64,000 nt of DNA from Lampropedia hyalina DSM 16112 (GCF_900129055.1 NZ_FQUZ01000001.1:162339-226338), one strand, 5' to 3'; shown: positions 29,659 to 38,643, counted from the first letter of the stretch. The notes: generated by a model from the letters alone, not told the origin. Numbers and translations are program-made.

Positions 29659-30636
29659 TCAATCCTTGATACGGGGGTCCAGCCAAGCCTGCAACAAGTC
29701 TGTCAGCACGTTGGCAGCAATGACCAGCAATGAGGAAATCAGCAAAATGCCCAGCAACACCACATACTCCCGACCCAAGATGGCGTCATACGCCAGCCGT
29801 CCCAGACCCGGCCAGGCAAAGATCGTCTCGATCACGACCGCACCACCCAACAGTGCGCCAACCTGCATCCCCACCATGGTGGTGAGCGGGATCAACGCAT
29901 TGCGCAGCACATGGCGCAAGGTCACCCTCCAGGCGGGCAGCCCTTTGGCAACAGCCGTGCGCACGAAATCCTGCTGGCGGATCTCGATCATTGCCGTGCG
30001 CGTCAGGCGCGCCACGATGGCGATGAAGAAAGTGGCCGAGGCAAAGGCCGGCAGGATCAGGTGTCGTCCCAGATCCCACGCATAGTCCCAGCCATGCAGG
30101 GACGCTCCGATAGTGCGATAGCCATCGGAAGGCAGCCAGCCCAGTTGGACAGAGAACAGCACGATGAGCATCAGGCCAATCCAGAAGCCCGGCGTCGAGT
30201 ACAACGTCAATGCGAGAGCAGACAAGGCACGGTCAGGCCAGCGGCCACGAAGATTGGCCATGACAATTCCAAACAGCAACCCGATCAACACGGCCAGCAC
30301 CAGCGCAGCAAAATTCAGCAACAGGGTCATCTGCAAGCGCGAGAAAATCACCTCGGCCACCGGCGCGTTGTAGCGCACTGAAAAACCCAAGTCCAGACGC
30401 ACCAGTCCCCCCAGGTAAATCAACAACTGCACCAGCACCGGTTGATCGACACCAAAACGCTCGCGCAGCATCGCCATGGTCTCCTGGGTGGCTATGCCTG
30501 CCTCCCCCGCAAAGACCTCCGCAGCATCGCCTGGCAACAGTTGCACCAACACGAAGTTCAGGATGATGACCCCCAATACCAACAGGAACGCCTGCAAGGC
30601 CAGCCGACGCAGGCGGCGCAGCACACGATGGCTCAT
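29659..30636 (-). CDS. Peptide-type ABC transporter permease, first subunit (DppB/GsiC-like)
   Basis: Inner-membrane permease. The ATG at 30636 gives 325 residues; the 21-residue extension upstream runs into the rhodanese gene and is excluded. The N-terminal helix and FVLVQLLPGDAAEVFAGEAG segment are typical of DppB proteins. The loop RLTRTAMIEIRQQDFVRTAVAKGL lies in the middle, and the C-terminus ends in DLLQAWLDPRIKD, the family's usual LDPR ending. Only one base separates its start from the stop of the four-domain rhodanese, a tight coupling that links import to sulfur transfer. Confidence 0.9.
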   Translation of the reverse strand: MSHRVLRRLRRLALQAFLLVLGVIILNFVLVQLLPGDAAEVFAGEAGIATQETMAMLRERFGVDQPVLVQLLIYLGGLVRLDLGFSVRYNAPVAEVIFSRLQMTLLLNFAALVLAVLIGLLFGIVMANLRGRWPDRALSALALTLYSTPGFWIGLMLIVLFSVQLGWLPSDGYRTIGASLHGWDYAWDLGRHLILPAFASATFFIAIVARLTRTAMIEIRQQDFVRTAVAKGLPAWRVTLRHVLRNALIPLTTMVGMQVGALLGGAVVIETIFAWPGLGRLAYDAILGREYVVLLGILLISSLLVIAANVLTDLLQAWLDPRIKD

Positions 30637-30637
30637 G

Positions 30638-32293
30638 TCAGGCGGTTCCGCCTTGCAAGCCAGAACGAATGTCGAAGTGCAGATGCGGATCCGCCCCAAG
30701 CGTTTTGACCAGGCTGAGTTCCCATTTCAGATACTGGCGGAACTGCGCATCGCGCTTTTCTGGCGGCAGTGCATACTTGTCCGGCAGTTCACTGCCCGCC
30801 TCTGGCTCCAATCTGCCCGTCTCGGTCGCAAGACCCTGGGTGCGCCAGGCGCGATTGCCTCCCAACAACGCATGGATGGCCTTGCCGGTTTCACGCGCCA
30901 GGCTGGATGCCACTACCTGTGCCAATACGCCATCGGCAGAGGTAATGACCACGGTCTCGCCCGCCTCGCCCAGCCGGGTAGGCAAGGCAAAGCGTTCTGC
31001 GTACTCGGCACCGGGAATATGGCCCTTGCGGTAGGCATTGGCACCTTCGACATCCAGCAAACGAACCCGCCCTTCGCCCAGCCAGTGATACAGCGCATCG
31101 GCCTGCACCCATGGTGCATCCAGGAGGCCAATCACCCGATGCGGCTCGCCCCCCACCTCCAGGGTCGTTGGCCTTTCGGCCCTCAATACATAGACTTCGC
31201 TGCCGAACTGCTGCAACCATGATGCGGTCAGCACATCGCGCACACCATCCGGATCGTGCAGCACGATACGCGCACCACGCACCCCGGCGAAACGCTCCAG
31301 TCCATTGGCCAGTTGTCCGCCCGCAGCAGAGCGGAAGCCGGGCCAATGCCCTTGCACATATTCCTCCGGTGTGCGTACATCGAAACGAAACAGGGTGCGG
31401 CTGGTATCCGTCTCGAAACGCTCCAGGGTCTGCGTATCAATGCTGCGAATACCTTGCTGCTGCGCGAGTGCCGCGCTGCGCTCACGCAGCCTTTGCAGTT
31501 GCCCGGCATCCGGCAAAGGCGCACTGCCCGCCGGGCCGCTATCCAGTTCGTACCCGGCAATGAGCCACTCCATGGTGCCGCCCGTCAGCGATGCCACTGG
31601 ATTGGTCACCCCCGCATTGACCAGCGTCTGCGTGCTGAAAATGCTGCGCGTACGCCCCGCGCAATGCGTCACCACCAGGGTCTGCGGGCCAATGCCCAAG
31701 GCATCCAGCCGGTGAACCGGCTCCACGCCAGGCGCATTGATGGCACCAGGAATACGGAAATTTTCATACTCCTCGCGTGGTCGGATATCGAGCACGACGA
31801 CATCGTCGCCTCGATCCAATCGCTGCTTCAACTCCTGTACCGAGATGTTCGGCGTATGCAACTGGTGTTCGACCACTTCGGCAAAGCCGATGCTAAGCAC
31901 ATTGCGCCCGGTTACCAAGGATTGACCACTATCAATCCAGGCACGGTTGCCACCTGCCAACAGAAAGACTTGGGTATAGCCTGCCGTGAACAAGGTTCTC
32001 GCCGCACGCTCGGCCAGCCCCTCCCCCGCATCGGTCAACACAATACGAGTCTCCAATCTCGGAACCAGCGTACGCGCCAGCAACTCCAGGCGTGCCCATG
32101 GCAAATGGGTTGCATGCAGGATATGCCCTTGCGCATACGGCACTTCATCCCGCACGTCAAAGAAGGCCAGTTCCTCCTTGCCCGCCAGCCAGACTTGCAA
32201 TTGGGCTACGGCAATATGCCCTTCAGCAGATATTACAGTTGCGGGCGATTCATCCAGCTTCGCCTCTACAGGGGAAATCGTCTCAGTGCTCAT
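30638..32293 (-). CDS. Four-domain rhodanese-like sulfurtransferase (paralogue 3)
   Basis: Cytoplasmic protein of 551 residues with four rhodanese domains at about residues 25-125, 147-252, 285-375 and 392-490. The single active-site cysteine is Cys211 in VTHCAGRTRSIFS of domain 2. Corresponding loops in domains 1, 3 and 4 read LTDAGEGLAE, LHDPDGVRD and ITSADGVLA, all without cysteine. It shares the interdomain FAEVVEHQLHTPNIS linker and the tail YALPPEKRDAQFRQYLKWE with paralogue 1. AGAGGTGA lies seven bases before the ATG. It sits between a solute-binding protein and the permeases of the same importer, an unusual place for a cytoplasmic enzyme. Confidence 0.88.
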   Translation of the reverse strand: MSTETISPVEAKLDESPATVISAEGHIAVAQLQVWLAGKEELAFFDVRDEVPYAQGHILHATHLPWARLELLARTLVPRLETRIVLTDAGEGLAERAARTLFTAGYTQVFLLAGGNRAWIDSGQSLVTGRNVLSIGFAEVVEHQLHTPNISVQELKQRLDRGDDVVVLDIRPREEYENFRIPGAINAPGVEPVHRLDALGIGPQTLVVTHCAGRTRSIFSTQTLVNAGVTNPVASLTGGTMEWLIAGYELDSGPAGSAPLPDAGQLQRLRERSAALAQQQGIRSIDTQTLERFETDTSRTLFRFDVRTPEEYVQGHWPGFRSAAGGQLANGLERFAGVRGARIVLHDPDGVRDVLTASWLQQFGSEVYVLRAERPTTLEVGGEPHRVIGLLDAPWVQADALYHWLGEGRVRLLDVEGANAYRKGHIPGAEYAERFALPTRLGEAGETVVITSADGVLAQVVASSLARETGKAIHALLGGNRAWRTQGLATETGRLEPEAGSELPDKYALPPEKRDAQFRQYLKWELSLVKTLGADPHLHFDIRSGLQGGTA

Positions 32294-32311
32294 GTTCGGT
32301 CACCTCTGTCT

Positions 32312-33916
32312 TCACTTTTCGGAAAAATAGGTATCGGCAAAGCTGCCCGTGGCACCAGCCGGGCTGGTCACCAGATTCCGCAGTTTCGCACTGGCAACAA
32401 TGGGATAGCGCGGAGAGACGATGGGGATGCGCACCAGATCGGTCTGCACCACCTTCTGGAACTCGAAATACAATTGTTTTCTCTTCTCGAAATCCAGTTC
32501 ACGCCCGGCGGCTTCAAGCAATTGATCCACCTCCGGATTGTTGTAGTTGGCCGCATTCGAGAACGCCACGCCGGGCTGAAAGTTCTTGCTCCAGTAGAAG
32601 CGGTGCACACCCAGTGCAGGGTCAGGCCCCACTGTTGCGTGATAAATGGCTGTGTCAAAGTCACGCGCGGTATAGACCCGATTGACGAACTGCCCGAAGT
32701 CCTGCGCACGCACCTGCAAGTCCACGCCAATCTTGGCCAACTGCCCCTTGAGATACTGGGCCACCTGCGTATGCGTGGCATTGTTGGCAGCAGGATCGTT
32801 GGTCAAGCGTAGTCGTATGCCGCTACCGTCACGCTTGTAGCCCGCCTCCTCCAGCAACGCCTCGGCTCTTCCTAGGTCATAGGGATAGCGCGGCACATCT
32901 GGATTGTGGTACTGGGCAAAGCCCGGCGGAATCGGCGTTTCCGTCGGCGTGGCGTAGCCAAAGTACAGGTTCTTCTGGATGAAATCCCGGTCGATCACAT
33001 GTGCAAAGGCCTCGCGAATGCGCCGGTCCCGCCAGCGATCCCGATCCAGATTGAACTCCAGCACCAGCGCGCCGACGTTGTAGAGCGAACCGCGCGGATC
33101 GTCGATCACCTGCAACTCCGACTTGGTCTTGAGCCGCTCGATATTGCTCAGCGGGATGAAGGAAGAGACATGCACATTGCCCGACTCCAAGGCCACACTG
33201 GTAGTCGCGGTATCCGGCAGGATGCGGATGATGATGCGATCCAGACGAGGCTTGTTCTTGTCCCAATACTCCGGATTCCGATCCAGAATGATGTGACTGC
33301 CCCGCTCCCATTCGACAAACCTGAAAGGCCCCGTTCCAACAGGAGCATTATTGCTTTTTGCAGCCGCAAGATCGGCATCTCCATCTGGGTAGCTGTGTTT
33401 GGCAATGACAGGCAATGACCGCGCAGCCAGTGCAGCCAGCAACGCCGGTGCGGGCTCCTTGAGATGAAACACGGCAGTCAGCACATCAGGCGTTTCGACA
33501 CGATCCAGCGCGGAGAAGACAATGCGTCCACGGGCGTTGTACTTGCCCCAGGCTGCTGCTGAAAACTTCACATCATCCGAAGTGAAAGGCTTGCCATCGT
33601 GCCACTTGACCCCTTCACGCAAACGGAATGTCACCCGCAACCCGTCCGCACTGACCTCCCATGATTGGGCCAGGCCTGGCTGAACAGTGTTATCGACATC
33701 GAAATCGACCAGCCCGTCAAACACCTTGGCCGCAACTTCGGAAGGCCCTGCCTGCGTGCTGAAAACCGCATTCAGATGAACCGGCTCCACGCTGCTGGAG
33801 AGCACCAGCGTACCTCCATCCCTGGATACCTCCTGGGCGAACACACCCAAAGGAAGACTGCTCAACCCGGCACCAGCCAATGCTGCCACCAACACATCAC
33901 GTCGCTTGATTGTCAT
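32312..33916 (-). CDS. ABC transporter solute-binding protein, family 5 (copy 2, Tat-type signal)
   Basis: Periplasmic binding protein of 534 residues for the peptide-type importer encoded downstream. The N-terminus carries KRRDVLVAALAGAGLSSLP, a plausible twin-arginine signal, cleaved near VFA before QEVSRDGG. The other two family-5 receptors of the island have ordinary signal peptides. The family core is visible in VTFRLREGVKWHDGKPFTSD and GTGPFRFVEWERGSHIILDRNPEYW. It is the first gene of its unit and is divergent from copy 3. Ligand class is inferred only from context. Confidence 0.88.
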   Translation of the reverse strand: MTIKRRDVLVAALAGAGLSSLPLGVFAQEVSRDGGTLVLSSSVEPVHLNAVFSTQAGPSEVAAKVFDGLVDFDVDNTVQPGLAQSWEVSADGLRVTFRLREGVKWHDGKPFTSDDVKFSAAAWGKYNARGRIVFSALDRVETPDVLTAVFHLKEPAPALLAALAARSLPVIAKHSYPDGDADLAAAKSNNAPVGTGPFRFVEWERGSHIILDRNPEYWDKNKPRLDRIIIRILPDTATTSVALESGNVHVSSFIPLSNIERLKTKSELQVIDDPRGSLYNVGALVLEFNLDRDRWRDRRIREAFAHVIDRDFIQKNLYFGYATPTETPIPPGFAQYHNPDVPRYPYDLGRAEALLEEAGYKRDGSGIRLRLTNDPAANNATHTQVAQYLKGQLAKIGVDLQVRAQDFGQFVNRVYTARDFDTAIYHATVGPDPALGVHRFYWSKNFQPGVAFSNAANYNNPEVDQLLEAAGRELDFEKRKQLYFEFQKVVQTDLVRIPIVSPRYPIVASAKLRNLVTSPAGATGSFADTYFSEK

Positions 33917-34178
33917 TGATTGATCTCATTCAAATAATCAAAAAATTATCCAGACAACCAGAAAAAACCAAAATATTTAATAAATATTAGCTAATCTTTT
34001 TAGATCCTTAATTTATTCAATCATTAATTAATAACAACTCCTTCCTTCAACATAACCACCTCTCAAACTATGATTCTTGCTTCAAAAGCAAAATGGCCTC
34101 AACGATCAAAATTGAATAAATATATTCAAATAATCACAATTTCACAAACACTTCCCCCAGTGAAGAAAGAAAGTCCCC
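33917..34178. promoter_or_regulatory. Divergent AT-rich promoter region with a 13-base direct repeat
   Basis: This 262-base region lies between two divergent solute-binding protein genes and must hold promoters in both directions. It is strikingly AT-rich. The sequence ATTCAAATAATCA occurs twice in the same orientation, at 33,928-33,940 and 34,124-34,136, one copy near each gene. The repeats could be binding sites for a shared regulator. Exact promoter hexamers could not be assigned with confidence. Confidence 0.45.
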
Positions 34179-35756
34179 ATGCCTCGTTTCAGTCAGATAA
34201 AAAGGTATTTCCTGTACGCCAGCCTCATCACGCTGAGCATGGCGTCCCCAGTTCACGCACAGCCCGCTCAAGGCGGCATCCTCAACTGGGCATTACCCGT
34301 GGAGCCACCATCACTGGTGCCCATCAATACTCCGGCGGGAGGCGTCATTGATGTAGGCCCCAAGATCGTCGAGGGCCTTCTGACATTCAACGATCAACTC
34401 GATCCCAAGCCGCTGCTGGCCACCGCGTGGGAGGTGGCACCAGACGGCCTTCGCTATACGTTCAAGTTGCGCAAAGGGGTCAAATGGCACGATGGGGCGG
34501 ACTTTACATCTGCCGACGTGGCCTGGTCCATCCAGGCCAACAAGCAGCACCACTCACGCGGACGCGCCACCTTTGCGCAGGTACGCGAAATCCAGACTCC
34601 TGACCCGCACACCATCGTACTTTTGCTCGACAAGCCTGCGCCTTATCTTCTGACCGCACTGGCTGCGTCGGAAACACCCATCGTTGCCCGCCACCTGTAT
34701 GAAGGCAAGGACATTGCCAGCAATCCGCACAACCGCGCCCCTGTCGGTACGGGCCCCTTCATATTCAAGGAATGGGTCAAAGGCAGTCACCTCATCCTTG
34801 AACGCAATCCCAACTACTGGGATCAACCCAGGCCATATCTGGACAAAATTGTCGTGCGGTTCATTACCGACCCCAGTGCGGTTGCGGCAGCCCTGGAAGC
34901 CGGCAGCATCGACATTGCCGGCAATGCCATCGCCAATGGCGACATCGACCGGCTGGGAAAACTCCCGCATCTGAACGTCGATGTCCGTGGCTGGCCCTGG
35001 CAGGGTCATCACAACCAGATCCTGTTCAACTTCGATACGCCCGCACTGAAGAACAGGGACGTGCGCCGTGCCATAGCCCATGTGATCTCGGTCGATCAGA
35101 TCAACAAGCTTGCCTGGTATGGCAAAGGCGTGCCTTCCGCGTCGGCCATCGGCGTGGCAAGCCGCTATCACGACAGTTCGATTGCCTTCCATGAAATCGA
35201 TCCGAAAAAGGCCGAAGCATTGCTCGATCAGGCAGGCTACCCACGTGGTGCTGACGGCAAACGTTTGACGCTGCGACTGCTCTACAACCCCTATCGCCCG
35301 CCGCAGATTGCAGAAATCATCCGCCAGTCCCTGCAACGGATCGGCATCGATGCCAGCATCAAGTCATACGATTTCGCCACATACACGAAAACGGTCTATA
35401 CCGACCGTGACTTCGATATCACTGTAGAGGGCCTCTCGAACGTATTCGATCCCACGGTGGGTGTGCAAAGAGGCTACTGGTCCAAGAACTTCAAGATCGG
35501 CCTGCCATTCTCGAACACCGGCAACTACGTCAATCCAGAGATTGACCGTCTGCTCGAAGCAGCCGCAGTCGAACCAGATGAAGCCACACGCAAGGATTTG
35601 TTCTTGCAGTTCCAGAAAACACTGTGGGAAGACGTTGCTGGCATTGATCTGGGCAAACCACCAGAAACCGTAGTCAGCAACGTCAAGGTCAAGAACGCCG
35701 TGCCCACCGCAGAGCGTCTCTACGGCAGCTTCTCCGAACTGTACCTCGCCCCCTGA
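34179..35756 (+). CDS. ABC transporter solute-binding protein, family 5 (copy 3)
   Basis: Periplasmic binding protein of 525 residues, first gene of the plus-strand unit. The signal peptide ends VHA before QPAQGGILNWALP. Core segments are YTFKLRKGVKWHDGADFTSADVAW and GTGPFIFKEWVKGSHLILERNPNYW. It shares PAPYLLTALAASE and other runs with copy 1, so these two are close paralogues. Like copy 1 it has no permease of its own. It is followed after 79 bases by an SfnB-like enzyme and then a monooxygenase. It probably works with the Dpp/Gsi-like importer on the other strand. Confidence 0.88.
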   Translation: MPRFSQIKRYFLYASLITLSMASPVHAQPAQGGILNWALPVEPPSLVPINTPAGGVIDVGPKIVEGLLTFNDQLDPKPLLATAWEVAPDGLRYTFKLRKGVKWHDGADFTSADVAWSIQANKQHHSRGRATFAQVREIQTPDPHTIVLLLDKPAPYLLTALAASETPIVARHLYEGKDIASNPHNRAPVGTGPFIFKEWVKGSHLILERNPNYWDQPRPYLDKIVVRFITDPSAVAAALEAGSIDIAGNAIANGDIDRLGKLPHLNVDVRGWPWQGHHNQILFNFDTPALKNRDVRRAIAHVISVDQINKLAWYGKGVPSASAIGVASRYHDSSIAFHEIDPKKAEALLDQAGYPRGADGKRLTLRLLYNPYRPPQIAEIIRQSLQRIGIDASIKSYDFATYTKTVYTDRDFDITVEGLSNVFDPTVGVQRGYWSKNFKIGLPFSNTGNYVNPEIDRLLEAAAVEPDEATRKDLFLQFQKTLWEDVAGIDLGKPPETVVSNVKVKNAVPTAERLYGSFSELYLAP

Positions 35757-35835
35757 TCCAACCCACTCATGCGCGACAGTACACAGACTTCAGACGCACG
35801 CGAGCACATCCATTCAATTTCCCGCGCACTTTCTC

Positions 35836-37050
35836 ATGACCAACTTCACTTCATCCTTTCTGAAAAAACCTGAAATCCAGCGTCTGCTGGATTCCATCGG
35901 CGAAGGCGCAGCCACACGCGAACACCAGCGCATCCTGCCCTACGAGGAAATCGACAGAATCCGTGCCGCGCAACTGGGAACCCTTCGGATCAGAGTCGAG
36001 GACGGCGGACAGGGCGAGAGCCTCCGATCCGTATTTGAATTGGCAATTGCACTGGGGAGCGTGGATGCCAACATCGCCCACATCCTGCGCAACCATTTCG
36101 TTTTCGTCGATCGCTATGCCCGCAATTCACCGGATGGCCGTCACCTTGGCATTGCAAGGCAAATCGCCGATGGTGCCATCGTGAGCCTGGGCTCCGGAGA
36201 GGCCCAGCGCAATGTGGTGGGTGGAGAAACACTGCGGACCGCCCTGCGCCCACACCAAAGCGGCTGGCTGCTCACTGGCCACAAGTACTACACCACCGGC
36301 TCTCTCTACAGTGACTTGATCAATGTTCGCGCCGCCCTGCCTGACGGCAGCCCGGCAACCATCGTCATCCCCACCCGGCGCAATGGCGTTGAGGTCATAG
36401 ACGATTGGGATGGTGTGGGCCAACGCCTGACCTCTTCAGGATCAGTGATCTTTTCCGATGTCGAAGTGAACCCAGAAGAAGTATTTGCCGATGTCCGCAA
36501 ACACGCGAGCGAAGGCAACATTCCCTACGCCAGTACCTATCCCCAGTTGTATCTGACAGCGGTCAATGCAGGCATCCTGCGAAACATCCAGCGCGATGCC
36601 ACAGAGCTGCTGAAAAATCGCCCGCACAGCTTCTATTACGCCCCGGTTCCAACGCCTGCCGATGACCCGTTGCTGCAACAGACATTGGGGCAGATTGCCA
36701 GTGCCGCATTTGCAGCAGAAACTATCGTACTTGCTGCCGCCGACGCGCTTGATGCAGCATACCAGGCCCGTGAAGAAGGCGCGAGCCAGGATGAAGTTGC
36801 GACGCTGGCGCACACTGCCGCGCTGCGTGCCAGCCATGCAAAGATCATTGTGGACGAACTGGTCATACGCGCCGGAGCCCAGTTGTTCGACCTGGGCGGT
36901 GCCTCTGCCGCCCAGCGCGAACGCAACCTCGATCGCCATTGGCGCAACGCACGCACGCTCGCGGCACACAACCCCAACAGCTACAAGGCCCAGCAAATCG
37001 GTGCCCATCTTCTTCACGACACCGCCTTGCCAGCAACAGGATTTTTCTGA
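35836..37050 (+). CDS. SfnB/DszC-like acyl-CoA dehydrogenase-fold oxidoreductase (copy 2)
   Basis: Flavoprotein of 404 residues with the acyl-CoA dehydrogenase fold and the SfnB-family pattern. Visible segments include SVDANIAHILRNHFVFVDRY, VSLGSGEAQRNVVGGETL and KYYTTGSLYSDLINVRAALPDG. IDDWDGVGQRLTSSGSVIF and the terminal RNLDRHWRNARTLAAHNP follow. It is 30 or so residues shorter than copy 1 because it lacks that protein's alanine/serine-rich tail. It lies 30 bases before monooxygenase D, repeating the SfnB-monooxygenase pairing seen on the minus strand. The probable role is oxygenation of a sulfur compound with reduced flavin. Confidence 0.86.
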   Translation: MTNFTSSFLKKPEIQRLLDSIGEGAATREHQRILPYEEIDRIRAAQLGTLRIRVEDGGQGESLRSVFELAIALGSVDANIAHILRNHFVFVDRYARNSPDGRHLGIARQIADGAIVSLGSGEAQRNVVGGETLRTALRPHQSGWLLTGHKYYTTGSLYSDLINVRAALPDGSPATIVIPTRRNGVEVIDDWDGVGQRLTSSGSVIFSDVEVNPEEVFADVRKHASEGNIPYASTYPQLYLTAVNAGILRNIQRDATELLKNRPHSFYYAPVPTPADDPLLQQTLGQIASAAFAAETIVLAAADALDAAYQAREEGASQDEVATLAHTAALRASHAKIIVDELVIRAGAQLFDLGGASAAQRERNLDRHWRNARTLAAHNPNSYKAQQIGAHLLHDTALPATGFF

Positions 37051-37080
37051 CTTCTGATTCCTTCGCCCATTGAGAACTCC

Positions 37081-38382
37081 ATGTCCCAGCGACAACTCCA
37101 CCTGAACCTGAATTTCATCGGTGCGGGAACCCATAGCGGTGCCTGGCGTTGGCCTGGCAACCGAGCCGATGCCTTCCTCGACCCGGACTACCTCGTCGAA
37201 GTAGCAAAGATTGCCGAACGCGGCACCTTCGATGCCATCTTCCTACCTGACCGTCCAGCCCACCCCGATCGATCCGGAACCGGCCCCTTCCCTGCACTGG
37301 AGCCCACACTGGTGCTGGCCACGATCGCCGCAGCCACGCGGCATATCGGCCTGATTGCCACCGTCTCCACCAGCTACAACGAACCCTACAACATCGCGCG
37401 CCGCATCGCCACACTGGATCATCTCAGCCGTGGACGTGCAGGTGTCAATCTGATTACCAGTGCCGACCTTCCGTCTGCCGCCAATTTCGGGCTGGATGCC
37501 GTACCCGAGCATGCCCAACGGTATCGCCGCGCCATCGAGTTTGCACAGGTACTGCAAGCACTCTGGGAAAGCTGGGGTGAAGGCGCACTGATCGCTGATG
37601 CACAAAGCGGCAAGTTCATTGAACATGACAAGGTGCGGCCCATTCATCACGAAGGGGAATTCTTCCGTGTTCGCGGCCCATTGAATTTGCCTCGCTCCCC
37701 ACAGGACAAACCCGTGCTGGTACAGGCCGGTGGCTCGGATGACGGTTTGGAGCTGGCCGCAGCGCACGCAGAACTGGTTTTCACAGCCGCACACACACTG
37801 GACGACGCACAAGCTTACGCAACCAAACTGCGCCAGCGGGCACAAGCCCTGGGGCGAAGCCCGAATGCAATCGCCATCCTGCCCGGACTGGTCACCATCA
37901 TCGGCAGTACCGAAGCCGAAGCACGCGAACGTGAAGCTGCTCTATGGGAGCTCAGCAGTCTGGAGCAGGGCCTCAAATGGTTGGGCGGCATTCTCCAGGT
38001 AGATGCCAGCGGCTTCGATCTCGACCAGCCATTGCCCGCAGGTATTCCCGTGCCAGTCAATGGCTCCACCACGTTTGCCCGCAACTTGCTGGCTAAGGCT
38101 TATCAGCCAGGCGTCACCTTGCGGCAACTGCTGCGCACACGCGGCGGCGGCGCAAACAACCACCGCGCCATCGTCGGCACGCCAGAGCAGATCGCCGACG
38201 ACATCATCGAATGGTTCTCCAGCGGTGCGATCGATGGCTTCAACCTGATGCCTATCATCCTGCCCAGCGGACTGGAAGACTTCGTCGATCATGTAGTGCC
38301 TATCCTCCGCCATCGCGGCGTGTTCCGCCATGAGTATGAAGGCACGACACTTCGTGCCCACCTTGGCGCACCATCCATCTGA
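37081..38382 (+). CDS. Flavin-dependent monooxygenase, NtaA/SnaA/DszA family (copy D)
   Basis: Luciferase-like monooxygenase of 433 residues. It begins MSQRQLHLNLNFIGAGTHSG and contains RGTFDAIFLPDRPAHPD, GLIATVSTSYNEPYNIARRIATLDHLSRGRAGVNLITS (two adjoining family blocks) and KPVLVQAGGSDDGLELAAAHAELVF. GTPEQIADDIIEWFSSGAIDGF lies near the C-terminus. It resembles copy B more than copy A at both ends, including a shared C-terminal pattern YEG-TL--HLG--SI. It is the last gene of the plus-strand unit. The reduced flavin must come from a reductase encoded elsewhere. Confidence 0.88.
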   Translation: MSQRQLHLNLNFIGAGTHSGAWRWPGNRADAFLDPDYLVEVAKIAERGTFDAIFLPDRPAHPDRSGTGPFPALEPTLVLATIAAATRHIGLIATVSTSYNEPYNIARRIATLDHLSRGRAGVNLITSADLPSAANFGLDAVPEHAQRYRRAIEFAQVLQALWESWGEGALIADAQSGKFIEHDKVRPIHHEGEFFRVRGPLNLPRSPQDKPVLVQAGGSDDGLELAAAHAELVFTAAHTLDDAQAYATKLRQRAQALGRSPNAIAILPGLVTIIGSTEAEAREREAALWELSSLEQGLKWLGGILQVDASGFDLDQPLPAGIPVPVNGSTTFARNLLAKAYQPGVTLRQLLRTRGGGANNHRAIVGTPEQIADDIIEWFSSGAIDGFNLMPIILPSGLEDFVDHVVPILRHRGVFRHEYEGTTLRAHLGAPSI

Positions 38383-38643
38383 CCATACCATGGTCAGCCC
38401 GCCACAGTCCGTGGTATTGCTGGCGTTGCGCAACACCAGACCACAGTGAACCGGCGAACATCCCCACCGACGAACAAACCTTGCACTGCTGCTGTTTTCA
38501 AGGACAAGCCCACGAACACCCGTTGAATTGCGCCACAATAACCAGCCAAGTTCTGTCTGGCGGACAGATCGGTTCTTTCTCATGAATGCCGCACTGATGC
38601 AAGCTCTGCGGTTTTCAATGAACAATTTTCTCTGGAGGATTTC
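38383..38643. other. Intergenic region between the sulfur island and livK
   Basis: This 261-base gap separates monooxygenase D from livK. An imperfect inverted repeat (CTGGCGTTG/CAACACCAG, 38,420-38,439) could be a weak terminator but has no T-tract. A short palindrome TCTGTC-TGGCG-GACAGA lies at about 38,552-38,568, in what should be the livK promoter area. Promoter hexamers were not convincing. Confidence 0.35.

Noticed and set aside
38401..38460. Inverted repeat after monooxygenase D as a terminator
   Set aside because: The stem is imperfect and no T-tract follows, so a terminator call is not supported.
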